Source of the DNA: CAYJAZ01 sp964370095
GTDB lineage: Bacteria; Desulfobacterota; Desulfovibrionia; Desulfovibrionales; Desulfovibrionaceae
Direction of reading: 5' to 3'
DNA length: 30,619 bases
Assembly: GCA_964370095.1 (NCBI GenBank)
Contig: CAYJHJ010000020.1
Location: 1 to 30,619 of the forward strand
The notes below the pieces were generated by a model that worked only from the letters and a program-made list of their open reading frames with translations, searched no databases and was not told the DNA's origin. Position 1 is the first letter of the stretch; the number at the start of each line of letters is the position of its first letter. The translations under genes were made by a program, and so were the position numbers. This document shows positions 1 to 7,621 of this stretch, one piece after another.

Positions 1-2638
1 CCAAGGCCAATTTTAGAAGGTCTTTGTAAACTTTTCCTCGAGGTATGCCCATTTCAATTAAGTCTTCACCATTAATATCTGCTTTTTCACCTCTCCATTT
101 ATAGATATATTGCGTAAGGCTTTTCTTTAATTCTTCTTCTTGAACTCTTGCCAAGCAGTATATAAGAACTTCAATTGGGCGAGAGTTTAGTAAGTTGCAT
201 AAATTACTTATTGAGTCTTTATTTTTATACCACCTGATAAGAGCATTAAAAGTTTCAATAATATGAAGTCTTAACGAAATAATAAAATGAGCTCTTTTTT
301 CTTTGAAGGCAAAGCGTTCAATCAATTCATGAAGATTTTCAAGTTTTGCATTTCTCATAAGAGCAACAAGTAAAAGTGCAAGAGAGTCAATATCCTCTGC
401 AAGGTAAGATTTTTTATACCAATTTATGTGTTCAAGCAAATGCGTGATAAGTTGAACTTTATTACTCTCTAATTTAATATGCGGATAAATTGAGTGAAGC
501 ACATTTAATTCTTCTAATCGCTTTAATGCGTTTATAGAATTTTCTTCATTTAAAATAAGTTCTAATTCTAAAGAGATACGTAAGCCTGAAAGTTTATCAA
601 GCAATTTGAGAGAGATTGCATTTTGAATAAGCTTTTCGCATTGTGAATCTATTAGAAAATTATAGCGTTGTTCAAAGCGAACTGCACGTATAATGCGTGT
701 TGGGTCTTCAATAAAGCTTAAGGTGTGAAGTATTCTTATTTTTTTATTTCTGATATCTGCTTGCCCCGAAAAAAAGTCCACCAATAGTCCATATTCATTT
801 GGATTTAGGCGTAAGGCCATGGCATTGATAGTAAAATCTCTTCTATACAAGTCCATTTTTAAAGAAGAAACTTCAACCGTGGGAAGGGCAGCGGGATATT
901 CATAATATTCAAGCCTTGCTGTGGCAACATCAAGTTTACATTTGATATTATTGGAATTTTTAAAAAAAATAGTTGCTGTCATAAAAGCAGGGTGAACACG
1001 AACTTTTCCATTTAATTTTTTTGCAAAAGCAAAGGCAAATTTAATGGCATCGCCTTCAACAACAAAATCTATATCCAATTCTTCCCAATTACGCATTTTC
1101 TTTTCCATAACCAAATCACGCACAAAGCCACCAACAGCTGAAACTTTATAATTTAATTCTTCTGCTATTGTTCCGGCTGATTGCAAAATTTCAACACATT
1201 CTTTACCGACCCTGTCAAAAAGCGGCTTTGAAAGATTTCTTGAAGAATTTTTTTTAGATTTAGTCGGCATTGGAAGAATGGTGTTTTCATCAGAAAAAAG
1301 CCTAATTAAATCAGTTCTGGTGATTACGCCAATACAATCATGCTCATGTGAAGCACTGCTGTCAGAAAGAATATTTCCATCTATAACAGGTAAAAGCCTT
1401 TGTTTTTCACCTATAATAATATCCATAATTTCTTGCAAAGGTGTTATTATGCTAGCAACTTTAAATTCACGCTGCATATAATCAAAAACAGGGCTTTCTT
1501 TTGTGCTTTGGTTGAGTTCACTACCTCTTGACGCTTGCTCTTGGCTAATCCAACCAACACAAATATGTGTGTTTTTTCTAAAAACAGGAACAGCTTTAAG
1601 TCCATAGCGTATCATGGTTTTTGAAGCTTCACCCATACTTGTTTCTTCATTGATAAAAATTACAGGAGATGACATGAGTGAAAGTGCTCTTTTATGAATA
1701 TTTACTTGTAGATAGATTTCTTTTATAAGAATATCTTTCAGCTCAGAAGTTGTCATATTTTTTACTGATGCTGAAGCCGCATATTCATGCCCACCACCAC
1801 CAAGGCTTGAGCATACTTGTCCTACATTTATGGTTTTTTCAGTGCTTCTTGCAAGCACTTGGATTTTTTCTTCCATTTGTGCTAAAGCAAAAAAAACTTT
1901 GCAAGGCTGCATTTCCATAAATTTAGGTGCTAAAAGAGCGAAATCGTGTATGTATGAATCAGATGAAGTAGTGGCAATCACAACTTTTAAATCAACAATT
2001 TCATGATATTCACTGCTTTCTAAAAGTTCGTTCAGGGCTTTAATATGTGAAGGATTAAGTTCTGTTTGCAGAAATGATCTTAAAACAAGAGGGTCCACGC
2101 CATTTTTCCATAAAAAAGTTGCTGCTTCAAAATCTTTTTTACTAGTAGAGCTATAGGTAAAAGACCCTGTATCAACGTGAATTCCTAAAGAAAGTAAAGT
2201 AGATTCTTCTTGTTTGAGCTCTTTACCTTGCTTTGAAAGCTCTAAAGCAATAAGGCTTGAGGTTGCCCCAATATTAGCGTGATTAAGTTGTGTTGCACGC
2301 ACATCTTCATCAGTTGAAGGGTGATGATCCCATATGATAATTTCAAGATTTGTGTTTTCATAAAAATCTATAACGTGTTTTAGCCTTGATTTTTGGCATG
2401 TGTCAACAATAACAAGTCTGGTAAAAGCATTTTTTTCTTCTTGAGTGAGCTCATTTAAATATTTGGGCGAATATATATTAAAATGCTTTGAAGCAATTTC
2501 TTCAATATATCTTTGAAGATTTGTTTCTTGCGAACCGGGATAAATTAAAAGAGAATCAGGGTAGAGTAAGCCTGCGCCTATAAGTGCTGCAAAAGCGTCA
2601 AAATCAGCATTTTCATGACAAGTTATTAAAGTGCTCAT
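1..2638 (-). CDS. tRNA nucleotidyltransferase fused to DHH and CBS domains (C-terminus cut by window edge)
   Basis: An open frame begins at ATG 2638 (AGAG-type ribosome site) and runs without a stop off the left edge, giving about 879 residues. Order seen: a DHH phosphoesterase-like domain (D104-H105-H106 in WDHHPSTDE; GGGGHEYAA around H284), two CBS repeats at roughly 315-475, then a class II nucleotidyltransferase core (GGFVRD at 503-508, DIDFVVEGDA, RRDFTINAMA from 599, EDPTRIIRAVRFEQR) and a helical tail. The core is that of CCA-adding or poly(A) polymerase enzymes that repair tRNA 3' ends. The fusion is known in several bacterial lineages, where such proteins may add only CC or only A; the sequence does not tell me which. 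The CBS pair suggests adenine-nucleotide sensing (inference). It is the last gene of the azlC-azlD-rlpA-xerD run, 63 bases after xerD. Confidence 0.9.
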   Translation of the reverse strand, partial: MSTLITCHENADFDAFAALIGAGLLYPDSLLIYPGSQETNLQRYIEEIASKHFNIYSPKYLNELTQEEKNAFTRLVIVDTCQKSRLKHVIDFYENTNLEIIIWDHHPSTDEDVRATQLNHANIGATSSLIALELSKQGKELKQEESTLLSLGIHVDTGSFTYSSTSKKDFEAATFLWKNGVDPLVLRSFLQTELNPSHIKALNELLESSEYHEIVDLKVVIATTSSDSYIHDFALLAPKFMEMQPCKVFFALAQMEEKIQVLARSTEKTINVGQVCSSLGGGGHEYAASASVKNMTTSELKDILIKEIYLQVNIHKRALSLMSSPVIFINEETSMGEASKTMIRYGLKAVPVFRKNTHICVGWISQEQASRGSELNQSTKESPVFDYMQREFKVASIITPLQEIMDIIIGEKQRLLPVIDGNILSDSSASHEHDCIGVITRTDLIRLFSDENTILPMPTKSKKNSSRNLSKPLFDRVGKECVEILQSAGTIAEELNYKVSAVGGFVRDLVMEKKMRNWEELDIDFVVEGDAIKFAFAFAKKLNGKVRVHPAFMTATIFFKNSNNIKCKLDVATARLEYYEYPAALPTVEVSSLKMDLYRRDFTINAMALRLNPNEYGLLVDFFSGQADIRNKKIRILHTLSFIEDPTRIIRAVRFEQRYNFLIDSQCEKLIQNAISLKLLDKLSGLRISLELELILNEENSINALKRLEELNVLHSIYPHIKLESNKVQLITHLLEHINWYKKSYLAEDIDSLALLLVALMRNAKLENLHELIERFAFKEKRAHFIISLRLHIIETFNALIRWYKNKDSISNLCNLLNSRPIEVLIYCLARVQEEELKKSLTQYIYKWRGEKADINGEDLIEMGIPRGKVYKDLLKLAL

Positions 2639-2701
2639 ACAAATCTCTTTTTATAATTATTAATAAATTATTATACTTTTACAATGATTTGTCAATAAAG
2701 C

Positions 2702-3616
2702 TTATAAAGGAAAATTATTTTTTTTTGAACGTATATGGTGTTTTTCAATTGAATTTATAAGATGAGCAGATTGTATATGAGTATAAATTTGCGTTGCTGC
2801 AAGATCGCTATGTCCTAAAAGCATTTGAACAGTGCGAAGATCAGCCCCATATTCTAAAAGGTGGGTTGCAAAACTATGCCTAAAAGTATGGGGTGAAATT
2901 TTATGTCTTATATCAGCCAGCAGAGCATATTTTTGAATCATCTTCCACGCGTATTGCCTTGTAAGCTGATTTCCGGAACGATTGAGGAAAATACAATCAG
3001 ACTTTGGATTAAATAAAGGTCTTACTTCATTTATAAATAGCTGTAGGTTACTGTTTGCTTTTTGATGTATGGGAACAAATCTATCCTTATCGCCTTTGCC
3101 ATGGGTTTTTAGCAATGAACTTTCAAAATCAAAATTTTGTAATTTCAAAGTGATAAGTTCGCTTACCCTCAAGCCTGCAGCATAAAGAATTTCAAGCATC
3201 AATGTATCCCTTTGTGAAGATTTATCACTTTTGTTTGCAATATCAAGCATCTTTTGAATTTCTTCTCGGCTGAGCACATAAGGAATATGCTGACTAAATT
3301 TAGGTGAATCTAAAAAAATTGTAGGATTATGAATGAGATTTCCTTCTGTGCAACAAAATTGAAAAAAAGAGCGTATGCTTGAAAATCGTCGTGCTAAAGT
3401 TCTTGGAGAATTGCCTTCTTTTTTGGCATAAACAGCAAAAAGTAAAAGAGTTTCTTCATCTATTTCTTTAAGTTCTGCTTTAATTTTATTTAAATAAAAA
3501 ATAAAAAAATCAATATCTTGTCGATATGCAAGCAGGCTGTCATTGGAAAGCCCTCTTTCAATGAGCAGATAATTTAACCATTCTTCCTTATAAGTTTGCA
3601 AAGAACTATCAGCCAT
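2702..3616 (-). CDS. xerD: Tyrosine recombinase XerD (or XerC)
   Basis: This 304-residue protein has the full Xer layout: an N-terminal SAM-like core-binding domain (about 5-95) and a C-terminal catalytic domain. The catalytic residues are visible: R150 (AAGLRVSEL), K174 (HGKGDKDR), H243 and R246 (HTFRHSFATHLL), H269 (LLGHSDL) and the nucleophile Y278 (TQIYTH). Length and motifs match the housekeeping recombinases that resolve chromosome dimers at dif together with FtsK. I favour XerD, but XerC cannot be excluded without alignment. Its ATG shares one base with the rlpA stop codon, so translation is probably coupled. No dif site or mobile cargo is seen nearby, which argues against a phage integrase. 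Confidence 0.9.
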   Translation of the reverse strand: MADSSLQTYKEEWLNYLLIERGLSNDSLLAYRQDIDFFIFYLNKIKAELKEIDEETLLLFAVYAKKEGNSPRTLARRFSSIRSFFQFCCTEGNLIHNPTIFLDSPKFSQHIPYVLSREEIQKMLDIANKSDKSSQRDTLMLEILYAAGLRVSELITLKLQNFDFESSLLKTHGKGDKDRFVPIHQKANSNLQLFINEVRPLFNPKSDCIFLNRSGNQLTRQYAWKMIQKYALLADIRHKISPHTFRHSFATHLLEYGADLRTVQMLLGHSDLAATQIYTHIQSAHLINSIEKHHIRSKKNNFPL

Positions 3617-4395
3617 TATTTTACTCTTGCACTTGAAATTCTGTGTTTTATGACAGCTAATTTATTTGTTGCATCTTTAGTTGTGGGAAATGGCCCTGTT
3701 TCAAGATATATGTTGCCACCTTTCCGAGAAACTATCTGTGGAAGCCCCAAGGTTTTTAAGTAAGCGATTGCTTTATCAGCTTCTTCTTGAGTGTCGTATT
3801 CACCACAATAGATATACACATTTCCATCACCTGTAAGAACTGATATATTAGGAAGTTCTGAAACATTTGTTGAAGCATCTGTAGTATTTGCTGTATAACT
3901 TGGCCCGTTATATGGGGAAGACATTTTTTCCTTTCGTGTACTTTTTGTGTCAAACAAACGAACTTTTGCTGTTCCTTGTTCTAAAATACCTAATGAAATA
4001 GCAGCTTTGCGAGAAAGATCAATAATTCTATTGTCAGCAAAAGGGCCTCTATCATTTATGCGAACACGAATGATTTCACCTGTTTGTATGTTTTCAACAT
4101 AAATTTGTGTTCCAAGGGGTAAAATTCTGTGTGCAGCTGTGTAGAGGTGCTGATTATAAATTTCACCATTAGCAGTTTGCTTGCCATGAAAACCGGGGCC
4201 ATACCAAGAGGCAATGCCTTCTTCATAATACCCTTCAGAGCTTGAAAGCGGCTGATACCTTTCTCCTTTAATTATATAAGACTTTGGTGTTCCCTTTGTT
4301 TCAGGGTATGGAGTAGGAAAAAAAGTTGAGCAAGCAGAAAGAAATATTGAGAGTAAAAAAACTAATATTAGATTGATTTTATTCTTCTTATACAT
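3616..4395 (-). CDS. rlpA: RlpA-like septal lipoprotein with SPOR domain
   Basis: The 259-residue protein starts with a lipoprotein signal: basic residues, a hydrophobic stretch and a lipobox LSAC with lipidated C22. Next comes a double-psi beta-barrel (about 58-150) with GIASWYGPGFHGKQTANGE, H89 in TAAHRILPLG and D115 in NDRGPF. These correspond to the His and Asp needed for lytic transglycosylase activity in Pseudomonas RlpA. A linker rich in Ser and Thr leads to a C-terminal SPOR-like repeat (about 190-255) that should bind denuded septal glycan. Expected role: outer-membrane-anchored cleavage of naked glycan strands during division. The gene overlaps azlD by 8 bases and touches xerD. ATG 4395 is the only sensible start because it precedes the signal peptide. 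Confidence 0.9.
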   Translation of the reverse strand: MYKKNKINLILVFLLSIFLSACSTFFPTPYPETKGTPKSYIIKGERYQPLSSSEGYYEEGIASWYGPGFHGKQTANGEIYNQHLYTAAHRILPLGTQIYVENIQTGEIIRVRINDRGPFADNRIIDLSRKAAISLGILEQGTAKVRLFDTKSTRKEKMSSPYNGPSYTANTTDASTNVSELPNISVLTGDGNVYIYCGEYDTQEEADKAIAYLKTLGLPQIVSRKGGNIYLETGPFPTTKDATNKLAVIKHRISSARVK

Positions 4396-4720
4396 AATTA
4401 ACTCCGTATCTAATAAGCATCATGCACAGCATTCCGAAAATTAAAGTCATAAATAAAGATTTTGTTTTATAAGCTACTAAAAAAGTAGGAAAAGCGGCAA
4501 TTAAAAAAAGGTTTGAAAAAGAAAAATAAATCTGATTGTCCTTTACAAGTATTTCTGAAACAACCAAAGCAGAAAGAATTGAAGGAGGAATATATTTAAG
4601 CCATTTTTGAATAATAACTGGAAGGGTTGAGTTTGCAAATAGCGTTACAGGTAAAACCCTTACAAAAAATAAAATTCCAGCTAATACAAAGGTTAAGATT
4701 AAAAGTTCATTAGTTGACAT
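4388..4720 (-). CDS. azlD: AzlD-family branched-chain amino acid export subunit
   Basis: This 110-residue protein is almost wholly hydrophobic, with about four membrane segments and the AzlD-type pattern (LAGILFFVRVLPV near the start, WLKYIPPSILSALVV in the middle). AzlD is the small partner of AzlC; together they export branched-chain amino acids and their toxic analogues across the inner membrane. It begins 9 bases after azlC ends and overlaps the following rlpA by 8 bases, so the three genes are probably co-translated. The pair is unrelated in function to rlpA and xerD. Family assignment is strong; the actual substrate is inferred. Confidence 0.87.
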   Translation of the reverse strand: MSTNELLILTFVLAGILFFVRVLPVTLFANSTLPVIIQKWLKYIPPSILSALVVSEILVKDNQIYFSFSNLFLIAAFPTFLVAYKTKSLFMTLIFGMLCMMLIRYGVNYV

Positions 4721-4729
4721 ATATATTCC

Positions 4730-5530
4730 TTATTTTTCGATGTTATTATGTGAAATTTTATTAGAATTATTTTCTTTTCTCAACTCTAAATAGGCACCAA
4801 TGCACGCACCTAAAATAGAAGCTAAAATAAGAGCATATTTTCCAAAATCAAGCTCTATAAAAAGCAAAAGCAAGAAAGCTGAAAAAAGAGCAACTAATAG
4901 CTGTAATCTTTCAAAGCAAAGAGGAACTAAAAGAGCAATAAACATTGCAGGTAAGGCATAATCAAGCCCAAAGGGTTTTACATCAGCCACAAAACCACCG
5001 GATATTGCACCAAGCAATGAGCCTAATATCCAACCTGAATGGGCAGTAATATTAGTTGAGAAAAGCACTTTTGGGCTGTTGATAGTTTGAGGATTATCTA
5101 AAACTTGCTTGGATTTTTGTTTTTCTTCTTCTTTGAAATTTACGTAGTGCACAGCAAAAGATTCATCTGTGATTTGTGCGGCAAAAAAGATTTTTTTTAT
5201 AAAACTTAAGGATTTAATATATTCTAATAAGGAGGAAACCATCAAACAATAACGAAGGTTTATTAAAAAATTTGCTATTGCAATAGTAATGATTGGTGCA
5301 TTCATTCCCACCATACTTGCTGCAATGAATTGCCCAGAACCTGCATAAATAAGCACTGACATCATAACAACAATGAGAGGTGGGATTCCGCTTTTTACAG
5401 CCAAAACACCAAAGGCAAAACCTAATGGCAAATAACCTAAAACTATAGGTAAACCTCTTTTGATGCCTTCAAATATCTCAGATGATTTGCTGCTTTTGTT
5501 TGCTTTATTGTCTATTGAACTCTCTTTCAT
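4730..5530 (-). CDS. azlC: AzlC-family branched-chain amino acid exporter
   Basis: The protein has multiple membrane segments and AzlC signatures: GIKRGLPIVLGYLPLGFAFG, YAGSGQFIAASM and NLRYCLMVSSL, followed by TDESFAVHY. It is the large subunit of the AzlCD exporter in the inner membrane. I place the start at ATG 5530 (266 residues) because a GAGAG ribosome site lies just upstream. An in-frame TTG at 5542 would add four residues but has no good site. azlC heads the minus-strand cluster and faces away from the TPR gene at 5739, so its promoter must lie in 5531-5738; I could not find a convincing -35/-10 pair on that strand. Confidence 0.9.
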   Translation of the reverse strand: MKESSIDNKANKSSKSSEIFEGIKRGLPIVLGYLPLGFAFGVLAVKSGIPPLIVVMMSVLIYAGSGQFIAASMVGMNAPIITIAIANFLINLRYCLMVSSLLEYIKSLSFIKKIFFAAQITDESFAVHYVNFKEEEKQKSKQVLDNPQTINSPKVLFSTNITAHSGWILGSLLGAISGGFVADVKPFGLDYALPAMFIALLVPLCFERLQLLVALFSAFLLLLFIELDFGKYALILASILGACIGAYLELRKENNSNKISHNNIEK

Positions 5531-5680
5531 GTATGCTCTCAATATTAAAGTATATTTTTATTCTTTTAACTTAATTATCATAAAAAGTCTAGTATTTCTC
5601 TAGTGAATAAAAAAAATAAGAAATATAAGCAGTTGATATATAACTTGCTAGGAAAACAATATTTATAAATATATTCTTTC

Positions 5681-5709
5681 TTGCAAATTTTTAATTTATA
5701 GTGCATAAA
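5681..5709 (+). promoter_or_regulatory. Possible promoter for the TPR gene
   Basis: TTGCAA (5681-5686) and CATAAA (5704-5709) are spaced 17 bases apart, which would place the RNA start about 20 bases before ATG 5739. The match is moderate and the surrounding divergent intergenic DNA is very AT-rich, so chance matches are common. I see nothing else in 5531-5738. Confidence 0.35.
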
Positions 5710-5738
5710 AAAATTAAGAATAAATTAATGGAAATACT

Positions 5739-6320
5739 ATGAGTCAGAAAAATGTTTTAGATAATTTAGGCAGAGTAAAGGCTTATTACCATAAAAATGA
5801 ATCTTCAAAAGCTTTGCTATCATTTATAAATGCTTTGAAAATTGTTACAAAAAACCCTGCACAAGTGCCAACTTCAACAAGGGCAATGATAAGGGAAAGT
5901 GTTGGATATATCACATCTGACCAAGAAATTAAAAAATTTTTGAAAAAGCCTTTGATGTATAACCCCGGCAAAGAAAAAGAAATGCTTGATCTTTGCATGA
6001 ATGCATACGCACTTATGGAAGGTGCGCAAGGGCTTGAAACAAAAGAACAGTCAAGAGAGCGTAAGGCAAATCTTGATAAATTTTATAATTTTGGCATAAA
6101 GCTTTTGGCTGCAAAAAAAGTTTCAGAGGCTGATAAGGCTTTTCAAGAAGCTTTGAAATATTTTAAAAATGAAAAAAGGCTTTTTATTCTAATTACAACC
6201 CAATTGTGCGAAGCTAGTGAATTTGTTAGAGCTTCAGGATATTTGAAAAGAGCTTATGAACTTTTTCCTGATTCACAAGAAGTTAGAGACTTGGCTGTAA
6301 GAATTAAAGAAAAAGTATAA
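5739..6320 (+). CDS. TPR-repeat protein of unknown role
   Basis: This 193-residue soluble protein has no signal peptide and no membrane segment. The C-terminal half (about 110-185) reads as two helical-hairpin repeats of the tetratricopeptide type (FYNFGIKLLAAKKVSEADKA, then EFVRASGYLKRAYELFPDSQ). The N-terminal part is also helical (YYHKNESSKALLSFINALKI), probably another divergent repeat. TPR arrays mediate protein binding; no catalytic motif is visible and I do not know its partner. GGAAA precedes the ATG. It faces away from azlC and is followed by yggT 98 bases on, so the two may be co-transcribed. Confidence 0.75.
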   Translation: MSQKNVLDNLGRVKAYYHKNESSKALLSFINALKIVTKNPAQVPTSTRAMIRESVGYITSDQEIKKFLKKPLMYNPGKEKEMLDLCMNAYALMEGAQGLETKEQSRERKANLDKFYNFGIKLLAAKKVSEADKAFQEALKYFKNEKRLFILITTQLCEASEFVRASGYLKRAYELFPDSQEVRDLAVRIKEKV

Positions 6321-6418
6321 TCGTAAATTATATAATATTATATTATAAAAGCCTAAGCTTTACAAAAATAAAATAAAACTTATATATTTTTATAAATTAA
6401 TTCTGTAAAGGAGAATCT

Positions 6419-6718
6419 ATGTTTGTTTTGGGAAATATTTTATCATCCATAGCAGGTATTTTAAGTACACTTATCACTATATATACATTTATAATTATTG
6501 CTTCAGCAGTGATTTCTTGGGTAAACCCAGATCCTTATAATCCTATAGTAAAAGCTCTTCGAGCTTTGACTGAACCGGTTTATTATAAAATCAGAAAAGT
6601 ATTGCCTTTCACTATGGCGGGCGGCTTTGATTTTTCACCGCTTATTTTGCTTTTTGCATTGCAATTACTTGATGGAGCAATTATAAAATCAATAGCAGAC
6701 CTTGCTCATCGTATGTAA
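6419..6718 (+). CDS. YggT-family small membrane protein
   Basis: This 99-residue protein has the YggT pattern: an N-terminal hydrophobic segment (FVLGNILSSIAGILSTLIT), a second (FIIIASAVISWVNPDP), the conserved turn LTEPVYYKIRKVLP, and a C-terminal segment with DFSPLILLFALQLL. Family members sit in the inner membrane and have been linked to osmotic tolerance and cell-envelope or division functions, with no firm biochemical role. AAGGAG lies 6 bases before the ATG, a strong ribosome site. It is a single-repeat version about half the length of Escherichia coli YggT. In 6719-6877 I see only AT-rich DNA with a weak TATACT box at 6808-6813. Confidence 0.85.
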   Translation: MFVLGNILSSIAGILSTLITIYTFIIIASAVISWVNPDPYNPIVKALRALTEPVYYKIRKVLPFTMAGGFDFSPLILLFALQLLDGAIIKSIADLAHRM

Positions 6719-6877
6719 TAGAACAAAATCTAATGAAAAAGTTTATTATTTAAAATTTAAATTTTCAAAAAAGTAAAAAAAGTATTTTCTTTTTCTAAAA
6801 AAATATGTATACTAAATTTATAGATAAATATTTTTTATTTTTTTTCTCAGTTTCACCTCAAAAATAAGGAGTAGAAT

Positions 6878-7087
6878 ATGACAGTAGAACAAAACATTGA
6901 AGTACTTGTAGCTGAAAATCCAGAGCTTAAAGGTTTATGGGAAGAACATCTTTTATTGAGTAAACAAGTTGAAAAAATGGAATCAAAACCCTTCCTTTCA
7001 CCGAGTGAAGATATGGAGCTTAAACAATTAAAAAAACAAAAATTAGATACTAAAACGACTTTGCACACTAAACTAGGTATTGTATAG
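6878..7087 (+). CDS. DUF465 (YdcH-like) small coiled-coil protein
   Basis: This 69-residue, highly charged helical protein matches the DUF465/YdcH layout: a first helix (NPELKGLWEEHLLLSKQVEK), a short proline turn (FLSPSE), and a second helix rich in Lys, Leu and Glu (MELKQLKKQKLDTKTTLHTK). The family has no established function. TAAGGAG just upstream gives a strong ribosome site, and a Rho-independent terminator begins 14 bases after the stop. With the TATACT box at 6808, this suggests a separate short transcript. The opposite-strand open frame at 6853-7068 is a shadow. Confidence 0.8.
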   Translation: MTVEQNIEVLVAENPELKGLWEEHLLLSKQVEKMESKPFLSPSEDMELKQLKKQKLDTKTTLHTKLGIV

Positions 7088-7100
7088 TCTTAAAATAATC

Positions 7101-7122
7101 AAGCCCTCTTTTGAGGGCTTTT
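7101..7122 (+). terminator. Rho-independent terminator after the DUF465 gene
   Basis: AAGCCCTC (7101-7108) and GAGGGCTT (7113-7120) form a perfect 8-bp stem with a TTTT loop. The U-tract is short (the right arm ends in TT and is followed by TT). Position just after the stop codon and the GC-rich stem in AT-rich DNA support it. Confidence 0.85.
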
Positions 7123-7174
7123 AGATTTAATGCAAATGTTAATGAATATAATAAAAATATTTTTTTAAAAAAAC

Positions 7175-7230
7175 TTGCTTTTATATCAAAAATGCTTATA
7201 ATTTTTTAAAGATTATAAGCATTATTTTTT
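7175..7230 (+). promoter_or_regulatory. Promoter-like element inside a 12-bp inverted repeat upstream of the FmdB gene
   Basis: TTGCTT (7175-7180) and TATAAT (7197-7202) are 16 bases apart, a good sigma-70-type match. The TATAAT is the inner half of a perfect inverted repeat, AATGCTTATAAT (7191-7202) and ATTATAAGCATT (7212-7223), with a 9-base loop and a downstream run of T. Either this is a promoter with an operator-like dyad over its -10 box, or an AT-rich second terminator; the two readings conflict and the sequence alone does not decide. Start of the FmdB frame is 7264. Confidence 0.5.
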
Positions 7231-7263
7231 ATATAACTCAATGGTTAAGGTGGTTTTTTATAT

Positions 7264-7500
7264 ATGCCTATTTATGAATATACATGCAATAAATGTTCAA
7301 ATATTTTTGAAGAAATTGTTTTTTCAAATGATGAAATACCTTCATGCCCTTCATGCAAAGGAAGTGATTGTGAAAAATTGATTTCACGTTCAAGGCATTC
7401 TTCATCAAGTTCATTTAATTTGCCTTCTCATATGCCAAGCTCTTCAAGTGCTTCTTCTTGCAGCGGGTGCAGCAGTAAAAATTGTTCAAGCTGTAAGTAG
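7264..7500 (+). CDS. FmdB-family zinc-ribbon protein
   Basis: This 78-residue protein begins with the FmdB signature MPIYEYTCNKCSNIFEE. Two CxxC knuckles (C8/C11 and C28/C31) should bind one zinc ion. The tail is low-complexity serine with extra cysteines (CSGCSSKNCSSC), typical of this family. FmdB-like proteins were named as putative regulators, but no clear function is established. An AAGGTGG stands about 13 bases before the ATG, rather far for a ribosome site. Its own promoter may be the element at 7175-7202. Confidence 0.85.
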   Translation: MPIYEYTCNKCSNIFEEIVFSNDEIPSCPSCKGSDCEKLISRSRHSSSSSFNLPSHMPSSSSASSCSGCSSKNCSSCK

Positions 7501-7536
7501 CTTATAATAAAGATTTAATTCTTTGCTTGCAAAGGG

Positions 7537-7565
7537 TTGAGAAATAGTATAGTATAGATTATATT
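7537..7565 (+). promoter_or_regulatory. Candidate hemC promoter
   Basis: TTGAGA (7537-7542) and TATATT (7560-7565) are spaced exactly 17 bases. The predicted RNA start near 7572 leaves a leader of about 50 bases before ATG 7622. Each hexamer has one mismatch to the sigma-70 consensus. Confidence 0.55.
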
Positions 7566-7621
7566 TGATTTTTTGAAATAAAGAGTAAAATTTGAAATTT
7601 TCTTAGAATAATTGAGGAATA

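Noticed and set aside
1278..1481. Plus-strand open frame of 67 codons
   Set aside because: It lies antisense inside the tRNA nucleotidyltransferase fusion and has no ribosome site or recognisable protein.
2702..3616. XerD as integrase of a mobile element
   Set aside because: It sits in a housekeeping-type operon with overlapping neighbours, and there are no att-like repeats or cargo genes.
5528..5542. TTG start four codons upstream for azlC
   Set aside because: ATG 5530 has a GAGAG ribosome site; the TTG has none and its own context overlaps that site.
6348..6361. Hairpin AAAGCCTAAGCTTT after the TPR gene as terminator
   Set aside because: The stem is only 5 bp and no T-tract follows.
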